A DNA stretch of 64,000 nt from Alteromonas oceanisediminis (GTDB lineage: Bacteria > Pseudomonadota > Gammaproteobacteria > Enterobacterales > Alteromonadaceae): the NCBI RefSeq assembly GCF_018474025.1, contig NZ_JAHCTA010000008.1, positions 1 through 64,000 of the forward strand. Direction: 5' to 3'. The notes under the pieces are model-generated. The model saw nothing but the letters and a program-made list of their open reading frames with translations, made no database searches and had not been told where the DNA came from. Positions 55,691 through 64,000 of this stretch are shown here, piece after piece. A program made the position numbers and the translations under genes. Within the stretch, counting starts at the first letter, position 1. Every line of letters starts with the position of its first letter.

Positions 55691-57825
55691 TGCGCATTCC
55701 AGTGTTCAGAACGATACGCAGTGCGTTAGCCGCCGTTGCTATCGCGTTTGCCATCGTTTTCAGCGCACTGATCCTGTACCTCACCGCACAAAGACATGAA
55801 TCGTTATTTATTCAATCCAGTTCGGCCGATTTGTCTGCGCTGGCTCGTAATATCAGCACCGATTTGGAACCGTTTTTTAGTGAACGTAACGTAAGCGAAG
55901 AAAATCTATCCAACGAATTTGGGGTAACCACCACACTTCTGCGCCTTGAAGCCTATGAACGAGTCATGTTCGCCAATGTGTATGACCGCGATTTTACCCA
56001 GTTGTATCAATACATTGGTCAAGACGGCAGAGCTGACAAGCAAACCGTCGCCCGATTGAGTCAATCGATTAACGAACCACCGTTAACCGAGTTTTACGCG
56101 GATGGGTATTTGTTCAGCGTGAAACAAATCACCAGTGGTGGCGCGCTGCAAGGGTATTTTCTGATCGTCACTCATATGGCTGACCAACTCAGCCAGAGTC
56201 AGCAGGAGCTGATTGCGACAACAATACCAACGATAATTTTCGTCATCGTCTTAATGGCGTTAGTGTACTACGGCGTGTTGTCTAAACAGTTGGCGCCGTT
56301 GGCGAAACTTTCCGAGTTTACCCGGCGTATCCAGTTCACTAAAGATTACAGCGAGCGATTAAAAGTCTCAGGTCACAATGAAACAACACAACTGGTCAAC
56401 AGTGTGAACAAAATGATTGCGACGATTGAGTCTGAGCTCACCATTAATCGTGAACAAACCTCCAAACTGATTGAACAGCAACGCACCATGACGCGGCTGG
56501 CAAATTACGACAGCCTCACTGGCTTGCCTAACCGTCAATTTGTGATGGACACATTAAAGTTGGAACTTTCTCGGGCGCTGCGCGCTGAGCAAGACCTGGT
56601 GCTGATGTTTTTCGACCTCGACGGATTCAAAAACATTAATGATTCCTTAGGCCATGAAACCGGCGACAAGGTATTGATTGACGTTGCTGGGCGCGTTAGC
56701 TCGCTCATGCGTGATGGCGATCTGGTTGCCCGTCTTGGCGGTGATGAGTTTCTGGTCATTCCTGCGCGAGAAACATCAGAGCAGAATTTTCATCGCATGG
56801 CTCAACGTTTGATTGAAGCCTTTAAAGAACCGTTTTGCTATAACGGGCTAGATCTGTATGTGGGTGTGAGTATTGGCATTTCTAAAGCGGTAGATGCGAA
56901 TTTTGATGTCAATGATCTGGTCAGTAACGCAGATATCGCGATGTACCGTTCAAAAGCGGCGGGCAAGGGCACGTATACGGTTTTCGATTCCACCATGAAT
57001 GAGGATCACCGACGCAAACTTATGATAGCCAATAGTATTAATGCGGCCATCACGAACGACGAATTTAAAGTTCATTATCAGCCCAAAGTTGCCCATTCGG
57101 GCAGCATCGTTGGATTTGAAACCTTACTGCGATGGGCCCACCCGGTGCTTGGCGATGTATCCCCTGCTGAATTCATCCCGATCGCAGAACAGGGTGGTAA
57201 AATTCCCTCTATCACGGCGTGGGTGCTTGAGCGCGCCTGCATCGACCTGCCCGAGATCAAACAACATTTTTCGCAACGCTTCCGTGTTTCGGTAAATTTA
57301 TCCGCGTTTGATTTGCGCAATGCAAACCTGTTCGATTTTATTCATGATCTGTTTGAACAATACAATGTCGATCCGCGCTTTTTTGAGTTAGAAGTCACTG
57401 AATCGGCGTACCTTGAAAGCTTCACGGCCAGTGATAAGTTTTTCCGACGCATCAGTAACATGGGGTGTGCCATCTCATTAGACGACTTCGGCACCGGCTA
57501 CTCTTCGCTGGGATACCTGACCCAAATCAGTATCGACACACTCAAGATTGACCGCCAATTTGTGCAAGCGCTGGAAACTTCCGAGCGCAGTCGAATGGTA
57601 ACGGGAACCATCATCGATCTGGCTAAGCGCCTGAACCTGACGATTTGTGCGGAGGGCATCGAAAACCCTGCGCAAATTGAATACCTACTGTCGCAAGGTT
57701 GCGACCATCTACAAGGTTTCTTTTTCAGTAAGCCGTTGCCCATTGAAGCTCTGCTCCAGTTGAGCCCGCACTTTGATATTCCCAGTGACGAGGCAAATCA
57801 AAACCAACTATCCATTCCCTATTGA
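55690..57825 (+). CDS. GGDEF-EAL membrane protein
   Basis: The 711-residue c-di-GMP protein has an N-terminal helix (ALAAVAIAFAIVFSALILYL), a periplasmic domain (about 35-170), a second helix (IPTIIFVIVLMALVYYGVL), a HAMP-like segment, GGDEF (LARLGGDEFLVIP intact) and an EAL domain. The EAL signature reads ETL (FETLLRWAHP), while DDFGTGYSSL and the final catalytic region are normal. The metal-binding Glu is kept, so phosphodiesterase activity is plausible. It is coupled to the TerB-like gene. Confidence 0.93.
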   Translation: MRIPVFRTIRSALAAVAIAFAIVFSALILYLTAQRHESLFIQSSSADLSALARNISTDLEPFFSERNVSEENLSNEFGVTTTLLRLEAYERVMFANVYDRDFTQLYQYIGQDGRADKQTVARLSQSINEPPLTEFYADGYLFSVKQITSGGALQGYFLIVTHMADQLSQSQQELIATTIPTIIFVIVLMALVYYGVLSKQLAPLAKLSEFTRRIQFTKDYSERLKVSGHNETTQLVNSVNKMIATIESELTINREQTSKLIEQQRTMTRLANYDSLTGLPNRQFVMDTLKLELSRALRAEQDLVLMFFDLDGFKNINDSLGHETGDKVLIDVAGRVSSLMRDGDLVARLGGDEFLVIPARETSEQNFHRMAQRLIEAFKEPFCYNGLDLYVGVSIGISKAVDANFDVNDLVSNADIAMYRSKAAGKGTYTVFDSTMNEDHRRKLMIANSINAAITNDEFKVHYQPKVAHSGSIVGFETLLRWAHPVLGDVSPAEFIPIAEQGGKIPSITAWVLERACIDLPEIKQHFSQRFRVSVNLSAFDLRNANLFDFIHDLFEQYNVDPRFFELEVTESAYLESFTASDKFFRRISNMGCAISLDDFGTGYSSLGYLTQISIDTLKIDRQFVQALETSERSRMVTGTIIDLAKRLNLTICAEGIENPAQIEYLLSQGCDHLQGFFFSKPLPIEALLQLSPHFDIPSDEANQNQLSIPY

Positions 57826-57950
57826 TAAAATGCGACAGTCAGGTGTCTTCAATTAGAGACATTTGAGCTTGGGGTTCAACCGCATTTGAGCATTGCCGTC
57901 GTTATGTTCCTATGTAATGCTAATAGCACATTGCTTCTGGGGTTGTTCTC

Positions 57951-59360
57951 TTGCAGCTAGGCTCACTTCGACAGCTCACGCTGGTTAGTTTTTTTGTTGC
58001 ACTTATTCCGCTGGTGACCTTACTTTGGCAGAGCCAAAGTGATCTCGCTCGCGTGGCGAAAATGACTGCCGAGGATAACGCATTTTTCGTTTCGATCGTC
58101 AGTGGCTCGCGTTCATTAGAGAGCGGCGCTATCGACCTTGAACGCTTGATCCGGCAATATTTTATTGTCAAAAATGAAAATCTGGCGGTGATGATTGATG
58201 AAACGCTGGAAAGTTACCTTAATGATGTCAGCAGCTTGTGTACGACACTCGCAGCGCAACCGCCATGTGGCCGACTGGCTCGCCGCGTTGAACGCTTAAG
58301 CAATTACGCTGATATTAATGACGAACTACTGTTGGACGCGCAACTTGCTGAATTTCGCAGTTACGTCAACCAACTGCGCGCCAGTGTGAGCGCCACTGTG
58401 ACCGATCGTATCAGTGTTCAACAAAATACGGTGCTGTCTTTAAAACAGGATCAGGCGTGGTCTACGGCAATGCTGGCGATAGTATCCTTACTACTGATAA
58501 TTTTTGCCAGCCAGCTCATTGTCAAGCCATTCAAAAAACTCAAACGCGTGATCCATACGATTGCCAAACAACAATCCAGTCTCCCGCCCATCAGCCGACA
58601 TGGCCCGATGGAACTGATTGGTATTGAAAAAGATTTACATTGGCTGGCGGATCGTCTTGTACAACTCGAACATTTGCGCACAGCGTTACTGCGGCATGCG
58701 TCACATGAATTGAAAACGCCACTCGCCAGCATTAAAGAAGGGTGCTCGCTGCTCAATGAGCAACTGGTAGGGGAGCTGTCGCCAGCCCAGAAAGAGGTCG
58801 TTGGATTGCTGATATCCAGTACTGAGCGCCTCAACACGTTAGTTGAAAGCCTGCTCGATTACAATTTACTGTTGCAGCAGGCTGAGCCTGACTTTGTGGA
58901 CGTGTCGGCAAAACTGATAGTGGATGAATGTTTACACGAGAATGCCTTGGCGTTGAGTCAAAACGATCATTCCGTTGAAGTGGATATTCAGGTGGATGTT
59001 ATACATGTTGATACTGAACTATTTCGGAGAATTTTGGATAATCTGTTGTCGAACGCGATTGCGCACGGCGCGAAATCAAGACCAATCAGTATTAAGATCC
59101 ATGATTCAAATTCTGAATATGTGATTGATGTGGCAAATCGGGGTAAGAAAATCGCGCAACCTGATCAAGCCGCCTTATTTGAACCCTTTAATCGTGGTAC
59201 AGAACGCCGCAATGACTCCGTTGTAGGCGCTGGATTGGGATTATCAATTGTGTCTGACTGTGCGCGTTTAATGCAGGGCAGCGTTAAGATTGTCGATGTT
59301 ATTTATGCTGACGTGTGTTTTCGCGTCACGATACCAAAACCGTCTGCGAGAGGAATATGA
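57951..59360 (+). CDS. glrK: sensor histidine kinase GlrK (QseE-like)
   Basis: The 469-residue kinase has a first membrane helix (LVSFFVALIPLVTLLW), a periplasmic domain, a second helix (MLAIVSLLLIIFASQLI), a HAMP-like linker, the H-box RHASHELKTPLASI and an ATPase domain with DNLLSNAIAHG and GAGLGLSIV. TTG 57951 is the only reasonable start. The order kinase-lipoprotein-sigma-54 regulator identifies the GlrK-QseG-GlrR system. No sigma-54 promoter or GlmY-like sRNA is evident in the 125 bases upstream. Confidence 0.9.
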   Translation: MQLGSLRQLTLVSFFVALIPLVTLLWQSQSDLARVAKMTAEDNAFFVSIVSGSRSLESGAIDLERLIRQYFIVKNENLAVMIDETLESYLNDVSSLCTTLAAQPPCGRLARRVERLSNYADINDELLLDAQLAEFRSYVNQLRASVSATVTDRISVQQNTVLSLKQDQAWSTAMLAIVSLLLIIFASQLIVKPFKKLKRVIHTIAKQQSSLPPISRHGPMELIGIEKDLHWLADRLVQLEHLRTALLRHASHELKTPLASIKEGCSLLNEQLVGELSPAQKEVVGLLISSTERLNTLVESLLDYNLLLQQAEPDFVDVSAKLIVDECLHENALALSQNDHSVEVDIQVDVIHVDTELFRRILDNLLSNAIAHGAKSRPISIKIHDSNSEYVIDVANRGKKIAQPDQAALFEPFNRGTERRNDSVVGAGLGLSIVSDCARLMQGSVKIVDVIYADVCFRVTIPKPSARGI

Positions 59361-59926
59361 GACGTAAACTGTGTAAATTTGGGTTGGTGCTAAGCGCATC
59401 TGTGTTGATGTACGGGTGTGAGTTGATGCAATCCCAGCATGTATCCACTAGCGAGCCTGAGCGTAATCAGTGTGTGATTGCTGATGGATCCGTTCAGATT
59501 TCTGAGCCTGAGTGCCACGCCGAGTATTGGTTTAATCTGTGGGAGACACACACCCAACAGCCCTGGCAGCAGCGTAAAGCGAGTATGGCAGACTTAGGTA
59601 CAGATGTGATGGGTCAGTTAAGGCGATTCATTCTGTCGCAACCAATGGATACGCCGTATCAGGATAGGTTAAGAGCGCAGTCCACTTTTAATCAGATCAA
59701 ATCAAAGTTGGCACCTGAATGGGCCAATCGACTCGATGCGATAGCGTATAAACCCAGTCAACAACTCCTGGAGTACGAGTCAGCTATTACCATTCTAAGC
59801 GAAGTGAATGCTCGTCAGCAGGGGCAAATTAAAGAACAGGCGCAATTATTGCTAGAGAACGAAGAAAAGGTCAATCAACTACTCAATGTTGAAGCCTCTA
59901 TTCTTGAGAAAAACGCGGAGCGCTAG
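59357..59926 (+). CDS. qseG: QseG-like lipoprotein
   Basis: The 189-residue protein has a lipoprotein signal peptide ending VLMYGC and a C-terminal helical, probably coiled-coil region (QLLLENEEKVNQLLNVEASI). ATG 59357 overlaps the glrK stop (ATGA) and has AGAGGA upstream. Its place between kinase and regulator matches QseG (YfhG), an outer-membrane lipoprotein that affects the kinase. Sequence identity is low in this family, so the name rests mainly on position. Confidence 0.75.
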   Translation: MRRKLCKFGLVLSASVLMYGCELMQSQHVSTSEPERNQCVIADGSVQISEPECHAEYWFNLWETHTQQPWQQRKASMADLGTDVMGQLRRFILSQPMDTPYQDRLRAQSTFNQIKSKLAPEWANRLDAIAYKPSQQLLEYESAITILSEVNARQQGQIKEQAQLLLENEEKVNQLLNVEASILEKNAER

Positions 59927-59930
59927 CAGA

Positions 59931-61277
59931 ATGGTAAAAAAATCAGGGCTTATTCGTCCTCTCTTGTTACTTGTCGATGACGATCAGAGTTTACTGCGCT
60001 TAATGACCATCCGGCTGGAAGGTGAAGGCTTTGACGTAATCACCGCTGAAGATGGAAAAGCGGCGTTGAAACACGTTAATGCACATGCTTTTGACGCTGT
60101 GTTGAGCGATTTACGCATGCCCGGTTTAGACGGTTTGTCACTGTTTGAAGAAATCATGTCGCAAAGAAAAGACATCCCAGTCATTTTAATGACCGCGCAC
60201 GGCACGATACAAGATGCGGTTGCCGCGACTGAGCGCGGGGTATTTGGGTTTTTGACCAAGCCGGTTGATCATGATGAATTGCGTAAATTGCTGGATAAAG
60301 CACTCGGCCACAAACGTGAGTCGACCCACAGCGATTGGTGCAGCGAAATTATTACCCGGTCAAGCGATATGGTGCAGATGTTAGACCAAGCACATCGTAT
60401 CGCCCAGCGCGATGTCAGTGTATTGATAACGGGGGCTAGCGGAACCGGTAAAGAACTATTGGCGAATGCGATCCATAAAGCCAGTAAGCGCAGCGACCGT
60501 CCGTTTGTGGCAATTAACTGCGGCGCACTGCCTGAAAACCTGCTCGAATCTGAGCTATTTGGGCATACTAAAGGTGCGTTTACTGGCGCTGTGCACGCTA
60601 ATCAGGGGTTATTCCGTGAAGCCGACGGTGGCACCTTGTTCCTTGATGAAATTGGCGACATGCCAACGACGTTGCAAGTGAAATTACTGCGCGCTTTACA
60701 GGAACAGCAAATTCGCCCGGTTGGCAGTAGTAAAATGATAGATATAGACGTACGCATTATTTCAGCGACGCATAAAGATCTCGAAAAAGAAATGAAAGAA
60801 GGAGACTTCCGGGAAGATCTTTACTATCGCCTTAATGTCGTGAATCTAAAATTGCCCACGCTGAAACAGCGTGCTGAGGACATTCCGCTATTGGCGCGCA
60901 ACCTGTTGCACAAGAGTGCCGCGCGTCATCAGGTCAACGTAAGCCGGTTCTCCGATGACGCAATGCAATTGCTTGCAACCTCAAATTGGCCTGGCAATGT
61001 GCGCCAGTTAGTCAACGTCGTAGAACAATGCGTCGCCCTGACGCACACACCCGTTATCGCTGCTCATCTCGTTGAGCAGGCGTTGTCCTCCTCTTCTCAG
61101 AGTTGGCCGTCGTTAACCGAGGCACGTGATGCGTTCGAGCAGAACTATCTGTTTAAGCTGTTAAAATTGACCGATGGTAATGTCACTCGAGCAGCGGAAA
61201 TGGCTGGTCGAAACCGCACCGATATGCATAAGCTGATGAAAAAGCATTCTTTGGAAGCTGCCACCTTCAGGCATTAA
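59931..61277 (+). CDS. glrR: sigma-54-dependent response regulator GlrR (QseF-like)
   Basis: The 448-residue protein has a receiver with Asp60 (VLSDLRMPG), an AAA+ sigma-54 interaction domain with Walker A GASGTGKE and the intact GAFTGA loop, and a C-terminal Fis-type helix-turn-helix (NVTRAAEMAGRNRTDMHKLM). ATG 59931 is four bases after the lipoprotein stop. Known GlrR activates sRNA genes for glucosamine-6-phosphate synthase control; the target here is unknown. Confidence 0.92.
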   Translation: MVKKSGLIRPLLLLVDDDQSLLRLMTIRLEGEGFDVITAEDGKAALKHVNAHAFDAVLSDLRMPGLDGLSLFEEIMSQRKDIPVILMTAHGTIQDAVAATERGVFGFLTKPVDHDELRKLLDKALGHKRESTHSDWCSEIITRSSDMVQMLDQAHRIAQRDVSVLITGASGTGKELLANAIHKASKRSDRPFVAINCGALPENLLESELFGHTKGAFTGAVHANQGLFREADGGTLFLDEIGDMPTTLQVKLLRALQEQQIRPVGSSKMIDIDVRIISATHKDLEKEMKEGDFREDLYYRLNVVNLKLPTLKQRAEDIPLLARNLLHKSAARHQVNVSRFSDDAMQLLATSNWPGNVRQLVNVVEQCVALTHTPVIAAHLVEQALSSSSQSWPSLTEARDAFEQNYLFKLLKLTDGNVTRAAEMAGRNRTDMHKLMKKHSLEAATFRH

Positions 61278-61441
61278 ACCCACGAGTCCGCAAAGACCAA
61301 TACGCCTAGTGCTTTTATGGCGCATTTGTTTATACTATGCGGCCTTGGGTTATGTTCCCGATTTCCAATAATTTGTCAGCTGGTTAAACTCAATTGTGTT
61401 GAGTAGTGGTTAGCTGTGACTGAGCTTTTAGAGGTTTTTTA

Positions 61442-63223
61442 ATGCGCACCGACTATTGCGGCAACATCACCGCATCTCATCTTGAGCAAACCGTCACCCT
61501 GTGCGGGTGGGTAAATAAACGCCGCGATTTGGGCGGAGTTATTTTTCTTGATCTCCGTGATCGCGAGGGTGTGGTGCAGGTTGTGTTCGACCCCGACTTG
61601 GCTGACCAATTCAGTGCCGCCAACAAGGTACGCAATGAGTTTTGTGTCAAAGTGGTTGGTCAAGTGCGCAAGCGCCCAGAAGGTCAGATAAACAAAGACA
61701 TGAAAACGGGCGAGATTGAGATCCTGGGCAAAGAAATCTCAATATTCAATGCGTCAGCACCGTTGCCACTGGATTCAAATCAGGACAATTCTGAAGAGCA
61801 GCGTTTACGTTATCGGTATTTAGATTTGCGTCGACCGTTAATGACGCAGCGATTAATGTTTCGTGCCAAAGTCACAGGGTTTGTGCGCCGTTATATGGAA
61901 GATAATGGCTTTCTGGATATAGAAACACCTATCCTCACCAAGGCAACCCCAGAAGGTGCTCGTGATTATTTAGTGCCTAGCCGCACTCACAAAGGCGAGT
62001 TTTTCGCATTACCGCAATCACCACAGCTGTTTAAGCAATTATTGATGATGTCAGGTATGGATCGCTATTACCAAATCGTGAAGTGTTTTCGCGATGAAGA
62101 TTTACGCGCTGACCGCCAACCTGAGTTCACTCAGATTGATATTGAGACCACGTTCTTAGACGCTGACGGCGTGATGGCAATCACTGAGGATATGATCCGC
62201 CAATTGTTTGCGCAATTGCTTAATGTTGACTTGGGTGAGTTTCCTCGTATGAGCTATGCCGACGCGATGCGTCGTTTTGGCAGCGACAAGCCAGATTTAC
62301 GCAATCCACTGGAACTGGTTGATGTTGCTGACCTGCTCAAGGACGTTGAGTTTAAAGTATTCAGCGGCCCTGCAAACGACACCAACGGACGAGTTGCGGT
62401 GATACGCGTGCCCGGTGGTGCGTCGTTGTCTCGCAAACAAATTGATGATTACGCGAAGTTTGTCGGCATCTACGGTGCTAAAGGACTGGCGTGGATGAAA
62501 GTGAATGACATCAGCGCCGGTGAAAGCGGGCTGCAATCGCCCGTGCTTAAGTTTTTAGGCGCATCGGTCGCGCAACAACTCGTTCGTCGGTGTGGTGCTA
62601 CTGATGGTGATATCCTCTTGTTCGGTGCAGATTCAGCAAACGTTGTCACTGAGGCTTTAGGCGCACTGCGTCTTAAGTTAGGTGAAGATTTGAATTTACT
62701 TAAGGGTGAATGGAAGCCGCTGTGGGTTGTCGATTTCCCTATGTTTGAGGCGGTTGATGGTCAGTATCATGCGTTGCACCATCCGTTTACCGCACCGAGA
62801 GATTTGACCGCAGAGCAGCTTAAGGCCGATCCAGCCAATGCGCTGTCGAATGCTTACGATATGGTGCTAAATGGTGTGGAGCTGGGCGGTGGTTCAGTCC
62901 GTATTCATGACTCTGCAATGCAGGCCACGGTTTTTGAATTGCTCGGCATTAACGAGCAGGAAGCGGAGCAGAAATTCGGCTTCTTGTTGGAGGCATTGAA
63001 GTATGGCACACCGCCACATGCGGGGTTGGCATTCGGTTTAGATCGCATGGTGATGTTGATGACGGGTGCAACTTCAATACGTGATGTGATGGCTTTTCCA
63101 AAAACAACAACGGCTGCATGTCCCTTAACTGATGCTCCAAGCGCCGCCAATCCAGAACAGTTAACTGAACTTGGCGTGGCGGTTATAGCGCGTAAGTCTG
63201 ACAGCGCGGATAAAAGTGAGTAA
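61442..63223 (+). CDS. aspS: aspartyl-tRNA synthetase
   Basis: This class II synthetase of 593 residues, the bacterial type, has an N-terminal OB fold ([20 protein letters not shown]), the class II core ([20 protein letters not shown]), a bacterial insertion domain and motif 3 ([13 protein letters not shown]). It charges tRNA-Asp in the cytoplasm. GAGG lies about 7 bases upstream of the start. It heads aspS-nudB-ruvC. TATACT at 61331 may be its -10 box. Confidence 0.97.
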   Translation: MRTDYCGNITASHLEQTVTLCGWVNKRRDLGGVIFLDLRDREGVVQVVFDPDLADQFSAANKVRNEFCVKVVGQVRKRPEGQINKDMKTGEIEILGKEISIFNASAPLPLDSNQDNSEEQRLRYRYLDLRRPLMTQRLMFRAKVTGFVRRYMEDNGFLDIETPILTKATPEGARDYLVPSRTHKGEFFALPQSPQLFKQLLMMSGMDRYYQIVKCFRDEDLRADRQPEFTQIDIETTFLDADGVMAITEDMIRQLFAQLLNVDLGEFPRMSYADAMRRFGSDKPDLRNPLELVDVADLLKDVEFKVFSGPANDTNGRVAVIRVPGGASLSRKQIDDYAKFVGIYGAKGLAWMKVNDISAGESGLQSPVLKFLGASVAQQLVRRCGATDGDILLFGADSANVVTEALGALRLKLGEDLNLLKGEWKPLWVVDFPMFEAVDGQYHALHHPFTAPRDLTAEQLKADPANALSNAYDMVLNGVELGGGSVRIHDSAMQATVFELLGINEQEAEQKFGFLLEALKYGTPPHAGLAFGLDRMVMLMTGATSIRDVMAFPKTTTAACPLTDAPSAANPEQLTELGVAVIARKSDSADKSE

Positions 63224-63227
63224 CTGA

Positions 63228-63671
63228 TTGACTGCACTTAAACGGCCGGAGTCAGCGCTGGTAATCTTGTATGACAGACACAGTCAGGTGCTGTTATTGC
63301 AGCGCAACGATGACCCGGTTTTTTGGCAGTCGGTAACCGGGACCGTTGAAGAAGATGAGCTGCCCCTTCAAACCGCTTATCGTGAGGTTATGGAAGAAAC
63401 GGGTATCCAGTTAGATCCTCGAAAACTGGCGATTCAGGACTGCCATACCATCAATCAGTATAAAATTCGCTCGCGTTGGTTGTACCGATACCCTAAAGGA
63501 GTGACGAGCAACACGGAATATGTATTTGCGGCCTGTATTGATAGCAATGTCGCGATCACGCTGACTGAACATAGCGCCTTTGAATGGCAATCCAAAGCGC
63601 AAGCCATGCAAACGGTTTGGTCAGAAACGAATCGCCTGGCTATTGAGCGGTTTGTACCGGAGCCTGCATGA
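63228..63671 (+). CDS. nudB: dihydroneopterin triphosphate pyrophosphatase (Nudix)
   Basis: The 147-residue Nudix hydrolase has the full Nudix box GTVEEDELP...REVMEETGI (GX5EX7REUXEEXGU). NudB acts in folate synthesis, removing pyrophosphate from dihydroneopterin triphosphate. TTG 63228 is the start, four bases after aspS. Its place between aspS and ruvC is that of nudB in many gammaproteobacteria. The stop overlaps the ruvC start. Confidence 0.88.
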   Translation: MTALKRPESALVILYDRHSQVLLLQRNDDPVFWQSVTGTVEEDELPLQTAYREVMEETGIQLDPRKLAIQDCHTINQYKIRSRWLYRYPKGVTSNTEYVFAACIDSNVAITLTEHSAFEWQSKAQAMQTVWSETNRLAIERFVPEPA

Positions 63672-64000
63672 TCATTCTAGGTATTGACCCCGGTTCTCGG
63701 GTGACCGGATACGGTGTGTTGCGCTATCAGCAAGGCAAGCCTTATTACATGGGCAGTGGCTGTATCCGAGTGAGTGGCGAACTTGATAATCGTCTGAATC
63801 AAATATTTTGTGGCGTTCGCGCCATTATCGAAGAATTCTCACCCAATCAGTTTGCCATCGAACAGGTGTTCATGGCCAAAAATCCTGACTCTGCTTTGAA
63901 GCTGGGGCAAGCGCGAGGCGCAGCAATCGTTGCCGCGACTCAGGGTGCGTTACCGGTGGCGGAGTACTCGGCAAGACAGATAAAACAAGCTGTTGTTGGA
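63668..64000 (+). CDS. ruvC: Holliday junction endonuclease RuvC (partial, cut by window edge)
   Basis: The first 111 residues of RuvC are present, starting [16 protein letters not shown] with the first catalytic Asp (GIDPG), and later FAIEQVF with the catalytic Glu. The ORF begins at ATG 63668, overlapping the nudB stop (ATGA), and runs off the window. RuvC resolves Holliday junctions with RuvAB, probably encoded next. Confidence 0.95.
   Translation, partial: MIILGIDPGSRVTGYGVLRYQQGKPYYMGSGCIRVSGELDNRLNQIFCGVRAIIEEFSPNQFAIEQVFMAKNPDSALKLGQARGAAIVAATQGALPVAEYSARQIKQAVVG

Noticed and set aside
57826-57950. possible GlmY-like sRNA upstream of glrK
   Set aside because: The gap is shorter than known GlmY, has no terminator and no sigma-54 promoter.

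Overview
The window is chromosomal DNA from a gammaproteobacterium. The most likely order is Alteromonadales (marine), judged from gene content: fadIJ, a DUF3379 protein next to an ECF sigma factor, the corC/ypjD-ffh-rpsP-rimM-trmD-rplS block, linked aroF-tyrA and pheA, glrK-qseG-glrR, a PEP-CTERM protein and a chromosomal integron array. The species cannot be named from sequence alone. Base composition is moderate, with a more AT-rich accessory stretch in the first 2.9 kb. I saw no rRNA, tRNA, CRISPR array or prophage.

Layout. 1-2408: the end of a chromosomal integron array, with five attC sites and four cassettes. Two cassettes carry frame-disrupted membrane-protein genes, one carries an unknown ORF, and one carries a DUF4258-like/DUF2283-like pair. 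2414-2979: decayed DNA with an interrupted secreted-protein ORF, the end of an insertion sequence and a PIN-domain (VapC-type) remnant. 2976-8432 (minus): sulfate activation, cysD-cysC-cysQ-cysN plus an SLC13/RCK permease. 8550-11363 (minus): putP, then an ECF sigma factor and its DUF3379 partner. 11590-20720 (minus): moxR-DUF58-DUF4381-batA-batB/C-batD, followed by a DUF885 lipoprotein. 21032-24462 (plus): fadI-fadJ. 24463-25082: a structured palindrome and an unannotated 50-residue secreted protein. 25264-29748: a very large propeller-PAS-GGDEF-EAL protein. 29911-35812: an M16 peptidase, a SixA-type phosphatase, a CNNM/CorC protein and YpjD. 35986-40210 (plus): ffh, a periplasmic binding protein, rpsP-rimM-trmD-rplS.

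40481-43422: a PEP-CTERM protein behind a sigma-54-like promoter, a Maa-type acetyltransferase and an AbgT transporter. 43651-47689: aromatic amino acid genes, with aroF-tyrA behind a TyrR-like box and, convergently, pheA behind a classic Phe leader-peptide attenuator. 47888-51131: a double-receiver protein, a YciH/SUI1 protein, and an STAS plus REC-PP2C-HATPase partner-switch pair. 51205-54939: a Fur-box-controlled ferric iron ABC transporter. Just beyond it, on the opposite strand, is a complete candidate transcription unit for a Fur-regulated small RNA (54938-55135). 55244-57825: a TerB-like protein and a GGDEF-EAL protein. 57951-61277: glrK-qseG-glrR. 61442-end: aspS-nudB-ruvC, with ruvC cut by the window edge.

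The most interesting items are the candidate Fur-controlled sRNA beside the iron transporter, the sigma-54-type promoter before the PEP-CTERM gene, the pheA leader peptide/attenuator, the unrecognised 50-residue exported peptide, and the integron cassettes.
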